This document shows positions 45,833 to 52,662 of a DNA stretch of 64,000 nt, one piece after another. Positions within the stretch are counted from its first letter, which is position 1. Each line of letters begins with the position of its first letter. The notes under the pieces were generated by a model. The model had not been told where the DNA came from. It saw nothing but the letters and a program-made list of their open reading frames with translations, and did not search any database. This DNA comes from Ralstonia wenshanensis. Its GTDB lineage: Bacteria; Pseudomonadota; Gammaproteobacteria; Burkholderiales; Burkholderiaceae. The position numbers were made by a program, and so were the translations under genes. The DNA lies in assembly GCF_021173085.1 (NCBI RefSeq), contig NZ_CP076413.1, positions 3,251,501-3,315,500 of the forward strand. Direction: 5' to 3'.

Positions 45833-46321
45833 ATGAAACGATTTCACGTCCATCTCCACGTTGACGACCTGAGCAAGAGCATCGCCTTCTACTCCAAGCT
45901 CTTTGCCGCCGAGCCGACGCGCGTGGAAACCGATTACGCCAAGTGGATGCTGGATGATCCGCGCATCAACTTCGCCATCTCCACACGTGGCAATGCTCCG
46001 GGCGTTGACCACCTTGGCTTCCAAGTCGATGACGCCGCCGAGCTGGCCGACCTGAAGGCCCGCGCCGAAGCCGCAGACATGGCACTGCTCGACGAAGGCG
46101 AAACCACCTGCTGCTATGCCCGCAGCGACAAGCACTGGATCACCGACCCGCAGGGCATCGCCTGGGAGCACTTCCATTCGCTCAGCAACATCCCCGTCTT
46201 CAGCGAAGACAAGAAGGAAGAAGCCGCCCCGGAGGCTTCTGCCTGCTGCGCACCGCGTACCCCAAAGGGCAAGCCGATCGGCATTGCCGTGAAGTCGGGC
46301 TCAGGCTCATCCTGCTGCTAA
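45833..46321 (+). CDS. arsI: ArsI/CadI-family VOC metalloprotein (C-As lyase-like)
   Basis: The 162-residue vicinal-oxygen-chelate protein has KRFHVHLHVDDLSKSIAFYS, VDHLGFQVDD, a vicinal Cys93-Cys94 pair in TTCCYARSDKHW and WEHFH. The tail is Cys-rich (SACCAP, GSSCC). ArsI cleaves the C-As bond of trivalent organoarsenicals, with the paired Cys binding the substrate. CadI relatives in some operons have less clear roles. It is second gene of the ars operon, with AAGGAG at the ATG. Confidence 0.9.
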   Translation: MKRFHVHLHVDDLSKSIAFYSKLFAAEPTRVETDYAKWMLDDPRINFAISTRGNAPGVDHLGFQVDDAAELADLKARAEAADMALLDEGETTCCYARSDKHWITDPQGIAWEHFHSLSNIPVFSEDKKEEAAPEASACCAPRTPKGKPIGIAVKSGSGSSCC

Positions 46322-46331
46322 GGGCGAACGC

Positions 46332-46826
46332 ATGACCACCAACGTCCTGATCCTCTGCACCCACAACTCCGCACGCAGCGTGCTAAGTGAAGGGATGCTC
46401 AACCACTGGGCCAAGCAACTCGGCAAAGACGTGCGCGCCTACAGCGCCGGCAGCGCACCGAGCGGCCGCCTCAACCCATTCGCACTGGAAGCCCTCACCA
46501 ACGCAGGCATCGACACCACCGGCTACCGCAGCAAGAGCTGGGACGAGTTTGTTGCGGACGGCGCCCCGCAGATGCGCATCGTCATTACCGTATGCGACAG
46601 CGCTGCAGCCGAGACCTGCCCGTATTGGCCGGGCAGCCCCGTCAAGGTGCATTGGGGCTATGCCGACCCGTCCAACGCGAGCGGCGGCGACGAAGGCAAG
46701 CGCCTCGCCTTTGACCTCACGCGCCAAGCCATCGGCTATCGCATGCTGCAGTTGCTGGCCCTGCCGCTCGACAGCATGAGCAATGCCGAGCTGCAAACGG
46801 CGTTGGAAGGCATCTCGCAACACTGA
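46332..46826 (+). CDS. arsC: Arsenate reductase, low-molecular-weight phosphatase type
   Basis: The 164-residue protein has the P-loop LCTHNSARS with nucleophile Cys9 and Arg15, followed by Cys88 and Cys96 in VCDSAAAETC. This is the thioredoxin-coupled ArsC arrangement using three cysteines in relay. It reduces arsenate to arsenite for export by the next gene. It starts ten bases after arsI. Confidence 0.93.
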   Translation: MTTNVLILCTHNSARSVLSEGMLNHWAKQLGKDVRAYSAGSAPSGRLNPFALEALTNAGIDTTGYRSKSWDEFVADGAPQMRIVITVCDSAAAETCPYWPGSPVKVHWGYADPSNASGGDEGKRLAFDLTRQAIGYRMLQLLALPLDSMSNAELQTALEGISQH

Positions 46827-46841
46827 TCTGAAGCCTGCCCA

Positions 46842-47915
46842 ATGACTGCATCCAACGTAGCGCCGTCGGCACAGGCCGAGGCCAAGCCTTCCATCAATTT
46901 CTTCGAGCGTTACCTGACCGTCTGGGTGGCCCTCTGCATCGTTGCCGGCATCGTGCTCGGCCAGGTGCTGCCTGACGTGTTTCAGCAGATCGGTCGGATG
47001 GAATACGCGCAGGTCAACCTCCCGGTCGGGTTGTTGATCTGGGTGATGATCATCCCGATGCTGGTCAAGGTGGACTTTGGCGCATTGCATGAAGTACGGC
47101 AGCACGTCAGAGGCATCGGCGTCACGCTTGTCGTGAACTGGCTCGTCAAGCCGTTCTCGATGGCGTTTCTCGGCTGGCTTTTCATCCGCCATCTGTTTGC
47201 GCCGATGCTGCCGGCAGACCAGCTCGACAGCTACATCGCAGGCCTGATCCTGCTGGCTGCCGCACCGTGCACCGCAATGGTGTTCGTCTGGAGCCGGCTG
47301 ACGGGCGGCGATCCGCTGTTCACGCTGTCTCAGGTCGCGTTGAACGACAGCATCATGGTCATCGCATTTGCGCCGCTGGTCGGCTTGCTCCTGGGCATGT
47401 CCGCCATCACGGTGCCGTGGGCAACGCTGCTGACTTCGGTCGTCCTCTACATCGTCATTCCGGTGATCCTCGCGCAGATCTGGCGCAAGGTTCTGCTCGC
47501 CAAAGGCCAATCGGCGTTCGATGCAGCAATGGCGAAGATCGGCCCGTGGTCGATCGCGGCGCTGCTGGCAACGCTGGTGCTGCTGTTCGCATTCCAGGGC
47601 GAAGCGATCCTGAAGCAGCCGCTCGTTATTGCACTGCTGGCGGTGCCGATCCTGATCCAGGTGTTTTTCAATTCAGCGCTGGCCTACTGGCTTAACCGCG
47701 CGGTGGGCGAAAAGCACAACATCGCCTGCCCGTCTGCGCTGATCGGGGCATCAAACTTCTTCGAACTGGCCGTCGCGGCCGCGATCAGCCTGTTTGGTTT
47801 CCATTCCGGTGCAGCGCTGGCCACCGTCGTCGGCGTGCTGATCGAAGTGCCCGTCATGCTGCTGGTGGTGCGCATCGTCAACCAGACGCAGGGCTGGTAC
47901 GAGTGCCGGACCTAG
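46842..47915 (+). CDS. acr3: Arsenite efflux transporter Acr3
   Basis: The 357-residue ten-helix membrane protein is of the ACR3 (bile/arsenite/riboflavin) family. Markers are FERYLTVWVALCIVAG and LILLAAAPCTAMVFVWSRL, which holds the essential Cys of helix 4. GASNFFELAVAAAISLFG and the terminal WYECRT follow. It exports arsenite with the proton gradient. It is last in arsR-arsI-arsC-acr3, and the order and tight spacing imply one transcript. Confidence 0.95.
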   Translation: MTASNVAPSAQAEAKPSINFFERYLTVWVALCIVAGIVLGQVLPDVFQQIGRMEYAQVNLPVGLLIWVMIIPMLVKVDFGALHEVRQHVRGIGVTLVVNWLVKPFSMAFLGWLFIRHLFAPMLPADQLDSYIAGLILLAAAPCTAMVFVWSRLTGGDPLFTLSQVALNDSIMVIAFAPLVGLLLGMSAITVPWATLLTSVVLYIVIPVILAQIWRKVLLAKGQSAFDAAMAKIGPWSIAALLATLVLLFAFQGEAILKQPLVIALLAVPILIQVFFNSALAYWLNRAVGEKHNIACPSALIGASNFFELAVAAAISLFGFHSGAALATVVGVLIEVPVMLLVVRIVNQTQGWYECRT

Positions 47916-48174
47916 CGGTACACGTTTCAATCCGGCGGTCGGCGCGCTTGAATCGTCTGGCGGGCACTCACCCCGGCCATAACGCCTGAGGCGTCAACGC
48001 GCGCTTCCTCCTCCCCCTCTCCTTCACGCTTGCGTCACGCGCGGCGCGTACTACTCTTTACGAGGCCCCGCGCTGCCCCGTTTGCCTGCGTCGCGCACGG
48101 CCCGTACGACCTGATCCACAGGCTGCTTCCTCATCGGCCCGGCCAGCCGCCCCGCTCCCCCAAAGAGAACAGCC

Positions 48175-49083
48175 ATGCGAAAACTGTTGGCAGCCGTCAC
48201 GCTCATGCTCGCCATGACGCCCTTTGCGCAAGCGCAGGTGAAACCGTATCCGCCGGGCTTTCGGCACCAGAACATCCAGACCGACGGGGCGACGCTGTTT
48301 GTGCGCGTGGGCGGCAGCGGCCCGGCGGTGGTGTTGCTGCACGGCTTTGGCGACACGGGTGACATGTGGGCGCCGCTGGCCGCCGAGCTGGCCCGCACGC
48401 ATACCGTGGTGGTGCCGGATCTGCGCGGCATGGGGTTGTCGTCGCACCCGGAAGGCGGCTACGACAAGCGCACACAGGCCGCAGACATCCGTGCCGTGCT
48501 CACCAAGCTGAACATCGACCAGGCCGACGTGGTCGGCCACGACATCGGCACCATGGTGGCGTTTGCCTATGCGGCGCGTTATCCGGACAAGACCACGCGG
48601 CTGGTCGTCATGGACGCCCCCGTGCCGGGCGTGCCGCCGTGGGAGCAGATCGTCCGCTCGCCAAAGCTGTGGCACTTCTCGTTCGGCGGCCCCGATGCCG
48701 AGCGGCTCGTCAAAGGCCGCGAGCGCATCTACCTCGACCGCTTCTGGAATGAGTTTGCCGGCACCCCTTCCAAGATCGACGAAGCCACGCGCGCCCACTA
48801 CGCCCGCCTATACGCCAAGCCGGGCGCCATGCATTCAGCGTTTGCGCAGTTCCTGTCGATCCCGCAAGACGCGGAGGACAACCAGAAATCCATCGCCACC
48901 AAGCTGCCCATGCCGGTGCTCGCCATCGGCGGCGCCAAGTCGTTTGGTGAGAACGAAGCCATCGTCATGCGCAACGCCGCCACCAACGTGCAGGAGCTGG
49001 TGATTCCGGATGCGGGGCATTGGTTGATGGAGGAGCAGACGCAGGCTACGGTGAATGCGGTTGTTAAGTTTTTGGCGCGGTAG
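48175..49083 (+). CDS. Secreted alpha/beta hydrolase, epoxide hydrolase (Cif)-like
   Basis: The 302-residue protein has a signal peptide ending AQAQ. HGFGDTGDMW forms the oxyanion region. The nucleophile elbow VVGHDIGTMVAF has Asp rather than Ser, the mark of epoxide hydrolases and haloacid dehalogenases. A final catalytic His sits in PDAGHWLMEEQ. A secreted epoxide hydrolase of this size is reminiscent of the Pseudomonas virulence factor Cif. That relationship is inference from the signal peptide and motif, and a role in defence against toxic epoxides is equally possible. Confidence 0.83.
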   Translation: MRKLLAAVTLMLAMTPFAQAQVKPYPPGFRHQNIQTDGATLFVRVGGSGPAVVLLHGFGDTGDMWAPLAAELARTHTVVVPDLRGMGLSSHPEGGYDKRTQAADIRAVLTKLNIDQADVVGHDIGTMVAFAYAARYPDKTTRLVVMDAPVPGVPPWEQIVRSPKLWHFSFGGPDAERLVKGRERIYLDRFWNEFAGTPSKIDEATRAHYARLYAKPGAMHSAFAQFLSIPQDAEDNQKSIATKLPMPVLAIGGAKSFGENEAIVMRNAATNVQELVIPDAGHWLMEEQTQATVNAVVKFLAR

Positions 49084-49143
49084 CGTCGGCCTTCTGCATT
49101 TTCTTTATTGGTGTTTCACGCATCTCAACGAAAGGAGTTTCCA

Positions 49144-49473
49144 ATGCAGCCAGTCGTCCGAGTTTCGATTCTGCGGTGCCCGCCAGACAAGTTTGCCGAG
49201 ATGCGGCAGATGATGAACGACCTCGAAGCCGTGCTCCGCCCCGGTATCGAGGCGATGCGCGGGTTGGTCGCGTTTTATGTGGGTGAGGACGAGTCGACAT
49301 CGTCGCTGTCGAACGTGAGCCTGTGGACAGATCTGGACGCGGCCAAGCAACTCGATACGTTCCGGCCGATGTTGGATTCGGGCAAGCCCTTTATCGACAA
49401 GGGCGGCACGTTTGAGCGGCCGATCATGAACTACCTGCCGATGTGGGAGTTGAAGCCGGTGGAGAAGGTTTGA
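49144..49473 (+). CDS. Hypothetical ABM-like small protein
   Basis: The 109-residue protein opens MQPVVRVSILRCPPDKFAEM, has LRPGIEAMRGLVAFYVGED and SLWTDLDAAKQLDTFRPML. The beta-alpha-beta repeat pattern fits the antibiotic biosynthesis monooxygenase-like (dimeric barrel) superfamily, but no catalytic identity can be given. The ATG at 49144 has AAAGGAG. There is no signal peptide. Confidence 0.75.
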   Translation: MQPVVRVSILRCPPDKFAEMRQMMNDLEAVLRPGIEAMRGLVAFYVGEDESTSSLSNVSLWTDLDAAKQLDTFRPMLDSGKPFIDKGGTFERPIMNYLPMWELKPVEKV

Positions 49474-49513
49474 GGGCTTGCAAATAGGTTGCCGACTCCA
49501 GACACCGCACACC

Positions 49514-50098
49514 ATGGACTCAGTTGATGAAATGGCCCGGCAGCGCAATGTCTCGATTGCGCGCCTGCAAGGACTTGAAGTTGCGACGATTTCTGTCGAT
49601 TGCGCCAAGCCAGTCGACGTGGGGTTCTATGCAAAGGAGAAGATGCGCTTCCTGAACCCGCTGTCATGGCTTCCAAAGGCGGCAATCCGCCCCGGCCTTT
49701 TTGCGTATGGCAAACAAGCGCCCAACGTTGCTCACGCGGTTGCCGCTGACAGCGACCTATGCGCTGCGCTGGACGTCCTGTTGACACGCTACGCGGGCGC
49801 AGTCGAATGGTGCGATGCATCCCTGCATGCCCGCGTGAACATCTGGACCGGGACGATCGACGGAGATTCCACAGGCGGCGAGCGCTTCTTCTCCAACCTT
49901 GAAACTGCCGCCAGACGCCTTGGCGATATCGCGCAAGGGCGTAGCCAGATCACAGCCAACTTGTCGACGCCAGCATTCGGCCCGACGTGGGTCCGCAATC
50001 GCGCCATGGTTGGTGGACTACTGACGGGGTTTCTAGGGGCCTTCCTGCTTTTGTTCGCCATCGTTGGGTTGAGTGCGCTCCGGCGGATGGCGCATTGA
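49514..50098 (+). CDS. Hypothetical protein with C-terminal membrane helix
   Basis: The 194-residue protein is mostly soluble, with three Cys (VDCAKP, DLCAAL, VEWCDAS) and a C-terminal hydrophobic helix (GGLLTGFLGAFLLLFAIVG) followed by RRMAH. This resembles a tail-anchored inner-membrane protein. The ATG at 49514 is chosen, and the ribosome site is weak. No family is recognised. The next small lipoprotein-like gene lies 46 bases downstream. Confidence 0.65.
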   Translation: MDSVDEMARQRNVSIARLQGLEVATISVDCAKPVDVGFYAKEKMRFLNPLSWLPKAAIRPGLFAYGKQAPNVAHAVAADSDLCAALDVLLTRYAGAVEWCDASLHARVNIWTGTIDGDSTGGERFFSNLETAARRLGDIAQGRSQITANLSTPAFGPTWVRNRAMVGGLLTGFLGAFLLLFAIVGLSALRRMAH

Positions 50099-50144
50099 AG
50101 CCGCGCGCCTTGTCACAAGATCCGTTCAACGCATCTGTGCTCAC

Positions 50145-50459
50145 ATGAACATCACCTTGAAGTTGGCCGGCTTCCTCGTCCTCCTGACGGCGTGTTCGCA
50201 CGCAAGCGCGCTTACGCCGTCGCCGCTGCCATCGGAGGTCAGAGCGTTCATTAAAGAACGGAAAATCTGCGACCACTTTCGTGGGGAACCATTCGAGGGA
50301 GACAGCCCGGAACAAGTGGAGCGAAGAGAATTTCTGCTCGACAGCTTCGACATCTACTGTGCCGGCACAGACAAGCGTCTTGCTGCGTTGAAGCGGCGGT
50401 ACAAAGACAACCCCGCTGTCATGAGGCGGCTCAGTGAGTTTGAGGAGCGCGTTGAGTGA
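50145..50459 (+). CDS. Hypothetical small lipoprotein
   Basis: The 104-residue protein has an N-terminal signal MNITLKLAGFLVLLTACSHA with lipobox LTAC (Cys16). A charged mature part follows with two Cys (KICDHF, DIYCAG) and a helical ending RRYKDNPAVMRRLSEFEERVE. The function is unknown. It is immediately followed by the degenerate duplicate region at 50460-50890. Confidence 0.65.
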   Translation: MNITLKLAGFLVLLTACSHASALTPSPLPSEVRAFIKERKICDHFRGEPFEGDSPEQVERREFLLDSFDIYCAGTDKRLAALKRRYKDNPAVMRRLSEFEERVE

Positions 50460-50518
50460 TAGGGCGGGTCGGGTGCACTACCGTCCGGAGACTGCGCCGC
50501 CTGTTCACCGGTAGACAT
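50354..50518 (-). pseudogene. Truncated duplicate of the 124-residue gene
   Basis: From the ATG at 50518 the frame opens MSTGEQAAQSPDGSAPDPP, clearly related to MSSSEQTARRIASYP at the start of the intact gene at 50979-51353, with a matching upstream leader. Similarity stops after about ten residues, and the frame then runs antisense into the neighbouring lipoprotein gene. It is best read as a 5' remnant left by duplication. Confidence 0.6.
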
Positions 50519-50568
50519 AAGGCGGCTCCGCGCAGGTGAAAGGCCGGCTTTTGTCGCTAAGCGAGGGA

Positions 50569-50646
50569 GGCGGGCCTGACGACAGGGGTAGCAGACCGGC
50601 CTCACAGGAAACCGGCAGACTCGAAGGTCTCCCTATCCGACCCGCC
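50569..50646 (-). repeat. 79-bp structured element, copy 1
   Basis: The ends GGCGGGCC (50569-50576) and GACCCGCC (50639-50646) are near-complementary. On the minus strand the inside holds GGGAGACC-TTCG-AGTCT and a CCGG...CCGG hairpin. It lies about 50 bases before the truncated duplicate gene. Two further copies occur to the right. Confidence 0.7.
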
Positions 50647-50697
50647 ATAGAAAGCGTGCGGGTTTGCTGAGGCCTGCTGCATCGTTGCAACACGGGT

Positions 50698-50777
50698 GGC
50701 GGGCCTGACGGCGGGGGTAGCAAACCGGCCCTTAGAGAACGACCGGCAGACCCGAAGATCTCCCTGCCCGGCCCGCC
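50698..50777 (-). repeat. 79-bp structured element, copy 2
   Basis: The ends GGCGGGCC (50698-50705) and GGCCCGCC (50770-50777) form an 8-bp terminal stem. The minus strand has GGGAGATC-TTCG-GGTCT with a UUCG-type loop, then a CCGG...CCGG stem. It is in tandem with copy 1, separated by a conserved GAGGCCTG-containing spacer. Confidence 0.7.
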
Positions 50778-50881
50778 ATGAAAAATACAAGCAAACGAAG
50801 GTGGACTCTCGCTGGCGCGCAGTCCGTCTAAAGGCCGCTGTGCGCGTTGCTACGCGCCTGCCGTTGTGCCGCGGCGGGGAA

Positions 50882-50887
50882 ATTATA
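50882..50887 (-). promoter_or_regulatory. TATAAT -10 box of duplicated leader
   Basis: A perfect minus-strand TATAAT lies within ATCGCTATAATTTCCCCGC. The same context recurs at 51590-51595 ahead of the intact unit, so both leader copies seem to start at equivalent promoters. No good -35 is visible. Confidence 0.55.
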
Positions 50888-50978
50888 GCGATGGGGTACA
50901 GGCCATCGAGTCTGATTTGCAGTTAACTCAGCGCAGGCATGACATTCCCGCCCGTCACGGGAATGCGTCAATCCGTTG

Positions 50979-51353
50979 TTATTGGCTATAGCCCCGCCGC
51001 TCTACGGCAGCTAATACATCCCACGTCTGCGGATCGACATCGCGCCCTCCGAGCGACATCGAAACGTACGCATCAATCGCATCCATAAAGCCTTTGATAA
51101 AAGCTGGCGGGAACGCGTGTGCGGAGAGGTGTTGAAGCTCTTCACGCAGCATGCCCGGGCGGCATTGACCGTGGCTGCGCATGGCGGCGCGTGTGCGCCT
51201 GAGATACGCCTGCGCTGCGATTGCGCCGTTCAGGTAGGTACGGTTCTTTGTGAGCGTGCCTGCGTCAGGCGACGTGGGCGTCAGGCTGGGTGGTGCTGTG
51301 GGTGGAGATGGATACGACGCGATTCTCCGCGCCGTCTGTTCACTGCTAGACAT
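50979..51353 (-). CDS. Hypothetical 124-residue protein behind structured leader
   Basis: The protein has a Ser/Thr/Pro-rich N-terminal third. A helical part follows (LNGAIAAQAYLRRTRAAMRSHG, broken by two residues from GMLREELQHL), with DAIDAYVSMSLGGRDVD and the end VERRGYSQ. No family is recognised and there is no signal peptide. The start is the ATG at 51353, reached from a TATAAT promoter near 51590 through a leader carrying the 79-bp structured element. A truncated copy of its 5' end lies at 50518, so the unit has been duplicated. Confidence 0.65.
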   Translation of the reverse strand: MSSSEQTARRIASYPSPPTAPPSLTPTSPDAGTLTKNRTYLNGAIAAQAYLRRTRAAMRSHGQCRPGMLREELQHLSAHAFPPAFIKGFMDAIDAYVSMSLGGRDVDPQTWDVLAAVERRGYSQ

Positions 51354-51405
51354 AAGGACCTCTCGGAGATGGTGAAAGGCCCGACTTTCGTCGCTAAACG
51401 AGGGA

Positions 51406-51484
51406 GGCGGGCCCGACGATGGGGTTAGCGATCCGGCTCTCCGAGAAAACCGGTAGACCCGAAGGTCTCCCCACCCGGCCCGCC
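51406..51484 (-). repeat. 79-bp structured element, copy 3
   Basis: GGCGGGCC (51406-51413) and GGCCCGCC (51477-51484) pair. On the minus strand GGGAGACC-TTCG-GGTCTACC is a hairpin with a UUCG tetraloop, followed by CCGG...CCGG. It lies about 50 bases before the ATG of the intact 124-residue gene, so it is probably in its 5' untranslated region. Confidence 0.72.
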
Positions 51485-51589
51485 ATAGAAAGCGCGCGAG
51501 TGTGCTGAGGCCTGCCGCGTGTGACGGCGGCCTCTTCGGAGAGTTACGGATCGCTAAACCCGTGCTGCCGTTGGTGCGGCAGCGGGGGA

Positions 51590-51595
51590 ATTATA
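51590..51595 (-). promoter_or_regulatory. TATAAT -10 box of the 124-residue gene leader
   Basis: A minus-strand TATAAT within ATCGCTATAATTCCCCCGC is followed by a GCTGCCG...CGGCAGC hairpin. It is conserved with the duplicate at 50882-50887. The implied leader is over 200 bases long. Confidence 0.6.
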
Positions 51596-51637
51596 GCGAT
51601 GGGGGTCGGCGTTAGCGTCTGATTTGCGGCCAATGGA

Positions 51638-51912
51638 GTTCCCAACCGCAACGGTGGGGTTCACAACTGCAACCTTCAGGTTCTGAACCGTAATCGTGAG
51701 GTTCCGAACCCCAAGCATGGCGTTCTGAACTCGGATGGTGGAGTTCAGAACGCGACCCTATGAAGTTCTGAACCTCTCGGTTGAGGTTCGGCACCTCACG
51801 CATGGGGTTCTGAACCCCAACGATGAGGTTCAGAACCTCACACTTGGCGTTCCGAACCCGGGGCCATGGCGTTCCAAACCGCATCGATGGCGTTCGGAAC
51901 CTCATCGACGTA
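51638..51912 (+). repeat. 13-unit array of 21-bp repeats with GTTCnGAAC cores, copy 2
   Basis: Thirteen units, eleven of exactly 21 bases, begin with GTTC. Most have the dyad GTTCnGAAC, for example at 51680, 51701, 51722, 51744, 51766, 51807, 51828 and 51849 (approximate). The remaining 12 bases vary but often read CCTCA/CCGCA...ATGG. Its unit count equals that of the array at 34.5 kb, and it is less eroded. Confidence 0.8.
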
Positions 51913-51976
51913 GGCAATTTGTGAAAAGGGGTGGCGAACCATTGCTGTGGGGTCGAGCAACGTCCAATCTGCGGCG

Positions 51977-51997
51977 GTCATGCCCCCCCGGCATGAC
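51977..51997 (+). promoter_or_regulatory. Inverted repeat before 157-residue gene, copy 2
   Basis: GTCATGCC (51977-51984), five C, GGCATGAC (51990-51997) lies 27 bases before the start codon. Stem and spacing are identical to 34863-34883. Confidence 0.65.
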
Positions 51998-52024
51998 GTT
52001 GCCAACCCCTAAAAAAGGAATGCA

Positions 52025-52498
52025 ATGTCGCAGAACCTGATTTCGCTTCAACTCAGCACAACAGATTTGGCCGCCGTGGATAGCGCGCTCAAGACGATCG
52101 AAGACAAGCTCACGGGCTTGATCGACCTATCGATCGAGCAGCGCCGGTTCCTGAACAAAATGGGCGACAAGTCCGAAGCCTTCGCCCGTACGGCGGTCGA
52201 GGTGCTGGGTAACAACCCCAACGTGCTGCCTGCCAACTTCAACCTTGCGGAAGTCCGCCGCGACCTGGCGGCGTTCGACCAACTCCGCAGCCGTTTGGTG
52301 CGCGTGAACCGCATCCAGGAACGGATGGCCGACTCGCAACTCGCGCTAGGCAGCGATGTCATGAACGCCGTGCTCGAGGGGTATGCCTTCCTCAAGGTGG
52401 CGGGCAAGGGTGAAGGGCTGGATGCGGCGCGTAAGGCGTTGTCGGTGCGGTTTGCTAAGTCGCCGCGGAGGAAGGAGGAGGTGGCACCAGCAGAATGA
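52025..52498 (+). CDS. Unknown 157-residue helical protein, copy 2
   Basis: The paralogue of the 34911 gene has roughly four of five residues identical, including SQNLIS, DKLTGLIDL, IEQRRFL, EAFARTAVEVLG, NPNVLPANFN and RMADSQLALGSDVMNA. It is cytosolic with no recognised family. It starts after AAAAGGAATGCA with the same repeat array and hairpin upstream, and has its own terminator. Differences are conservative and spread out, pointing to selection on both copies. The AT-rich TIR-DnaB gene follows. Confidence 0.8.
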   Translation: MSQNLISLQLSTTDLAAVDSALKTIEDKLTGLIDLSIEQRRFLNKMGDKSEAFARTAVEVLGNNPNVLPANFNLAEVRRDLAAFDQLRSRLVRVNRIQERMADSQLALGSDVMNAVLEGYAFLKVAGKGEGLDAARKALSVRFAKSPRRKEEVAPAE

Positions 52499-52515
52499 GC
52501 TGATTTTAGTCACTC

Positions 52516-52541
52516 AAAAAGCCGCCCGCTGGGCGGCTTTG
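52516..52541 (+). terminator. Rho-independent terminator of 157-residue gene copy 2
   Basis: GCCGCCC (52521-52527), a 3-base loop and GGGCGGC (52531-52537), flanked by AAAAA and TTTG, lie 22 bases after the stop. Confidence 0.85.
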
Positions 52542-52662
52542 TTATTTCCCTGCGGGCTCCGTGATCGTTAGCACTAGTTCCTGCCTTGATGTATCCCAGG
52601 GATGGACTTCGCAAATCCGAGATAGAGTAGTGTCAACGCTCAAGTCTAAAACCTATCGCGCC

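Larger units (their letters stand above)
51354..52024. other. Divergent control region between 124-residue and 157-residue genes
   Basis: No gene is supported. Leftward, a TATAAT box (51590-51595), a CTGCCG/CGGCAG hairpin (about 51565-51582) and structured element copy 3 lead into the 124-residue gene. Rightward, the 13-unit 21-bp array (51638-51912) and the GTCATGCC/GGCATGAC hairpin lead into the 157-residue gene. Confidence 0.65.

Noticed and set aside
50569-50777. tRNA or tRNA-like gene (because of 79-bp size and terminal stem)
   Set aside because: No T-loop GTTCGA or CCA end, no anticodon arm; the internal stems do not fit a cloverleaf.
51638-51912. CRISPR array
   Set aside because: There is no constant repeat with unique spacers; units are a continuous degenerate 21-bp tandem repeat and no cas gene is present.
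51612-51917. Seven-residue repeat protein encoded by the 21-bp array
   Set aside because: The heptad pattern follows from the 21-base period in any frame; 22-base units shift the frame and there is no ribosome site.
52561-52662. GTG start giving 34 extra residues on the TIR-DnaB protein
   Set aside because: The TIR domain begins right after the ATG at 52663 and the extra part has no TIR similarity; not fully excluded since neither start has a strong ribosome site.
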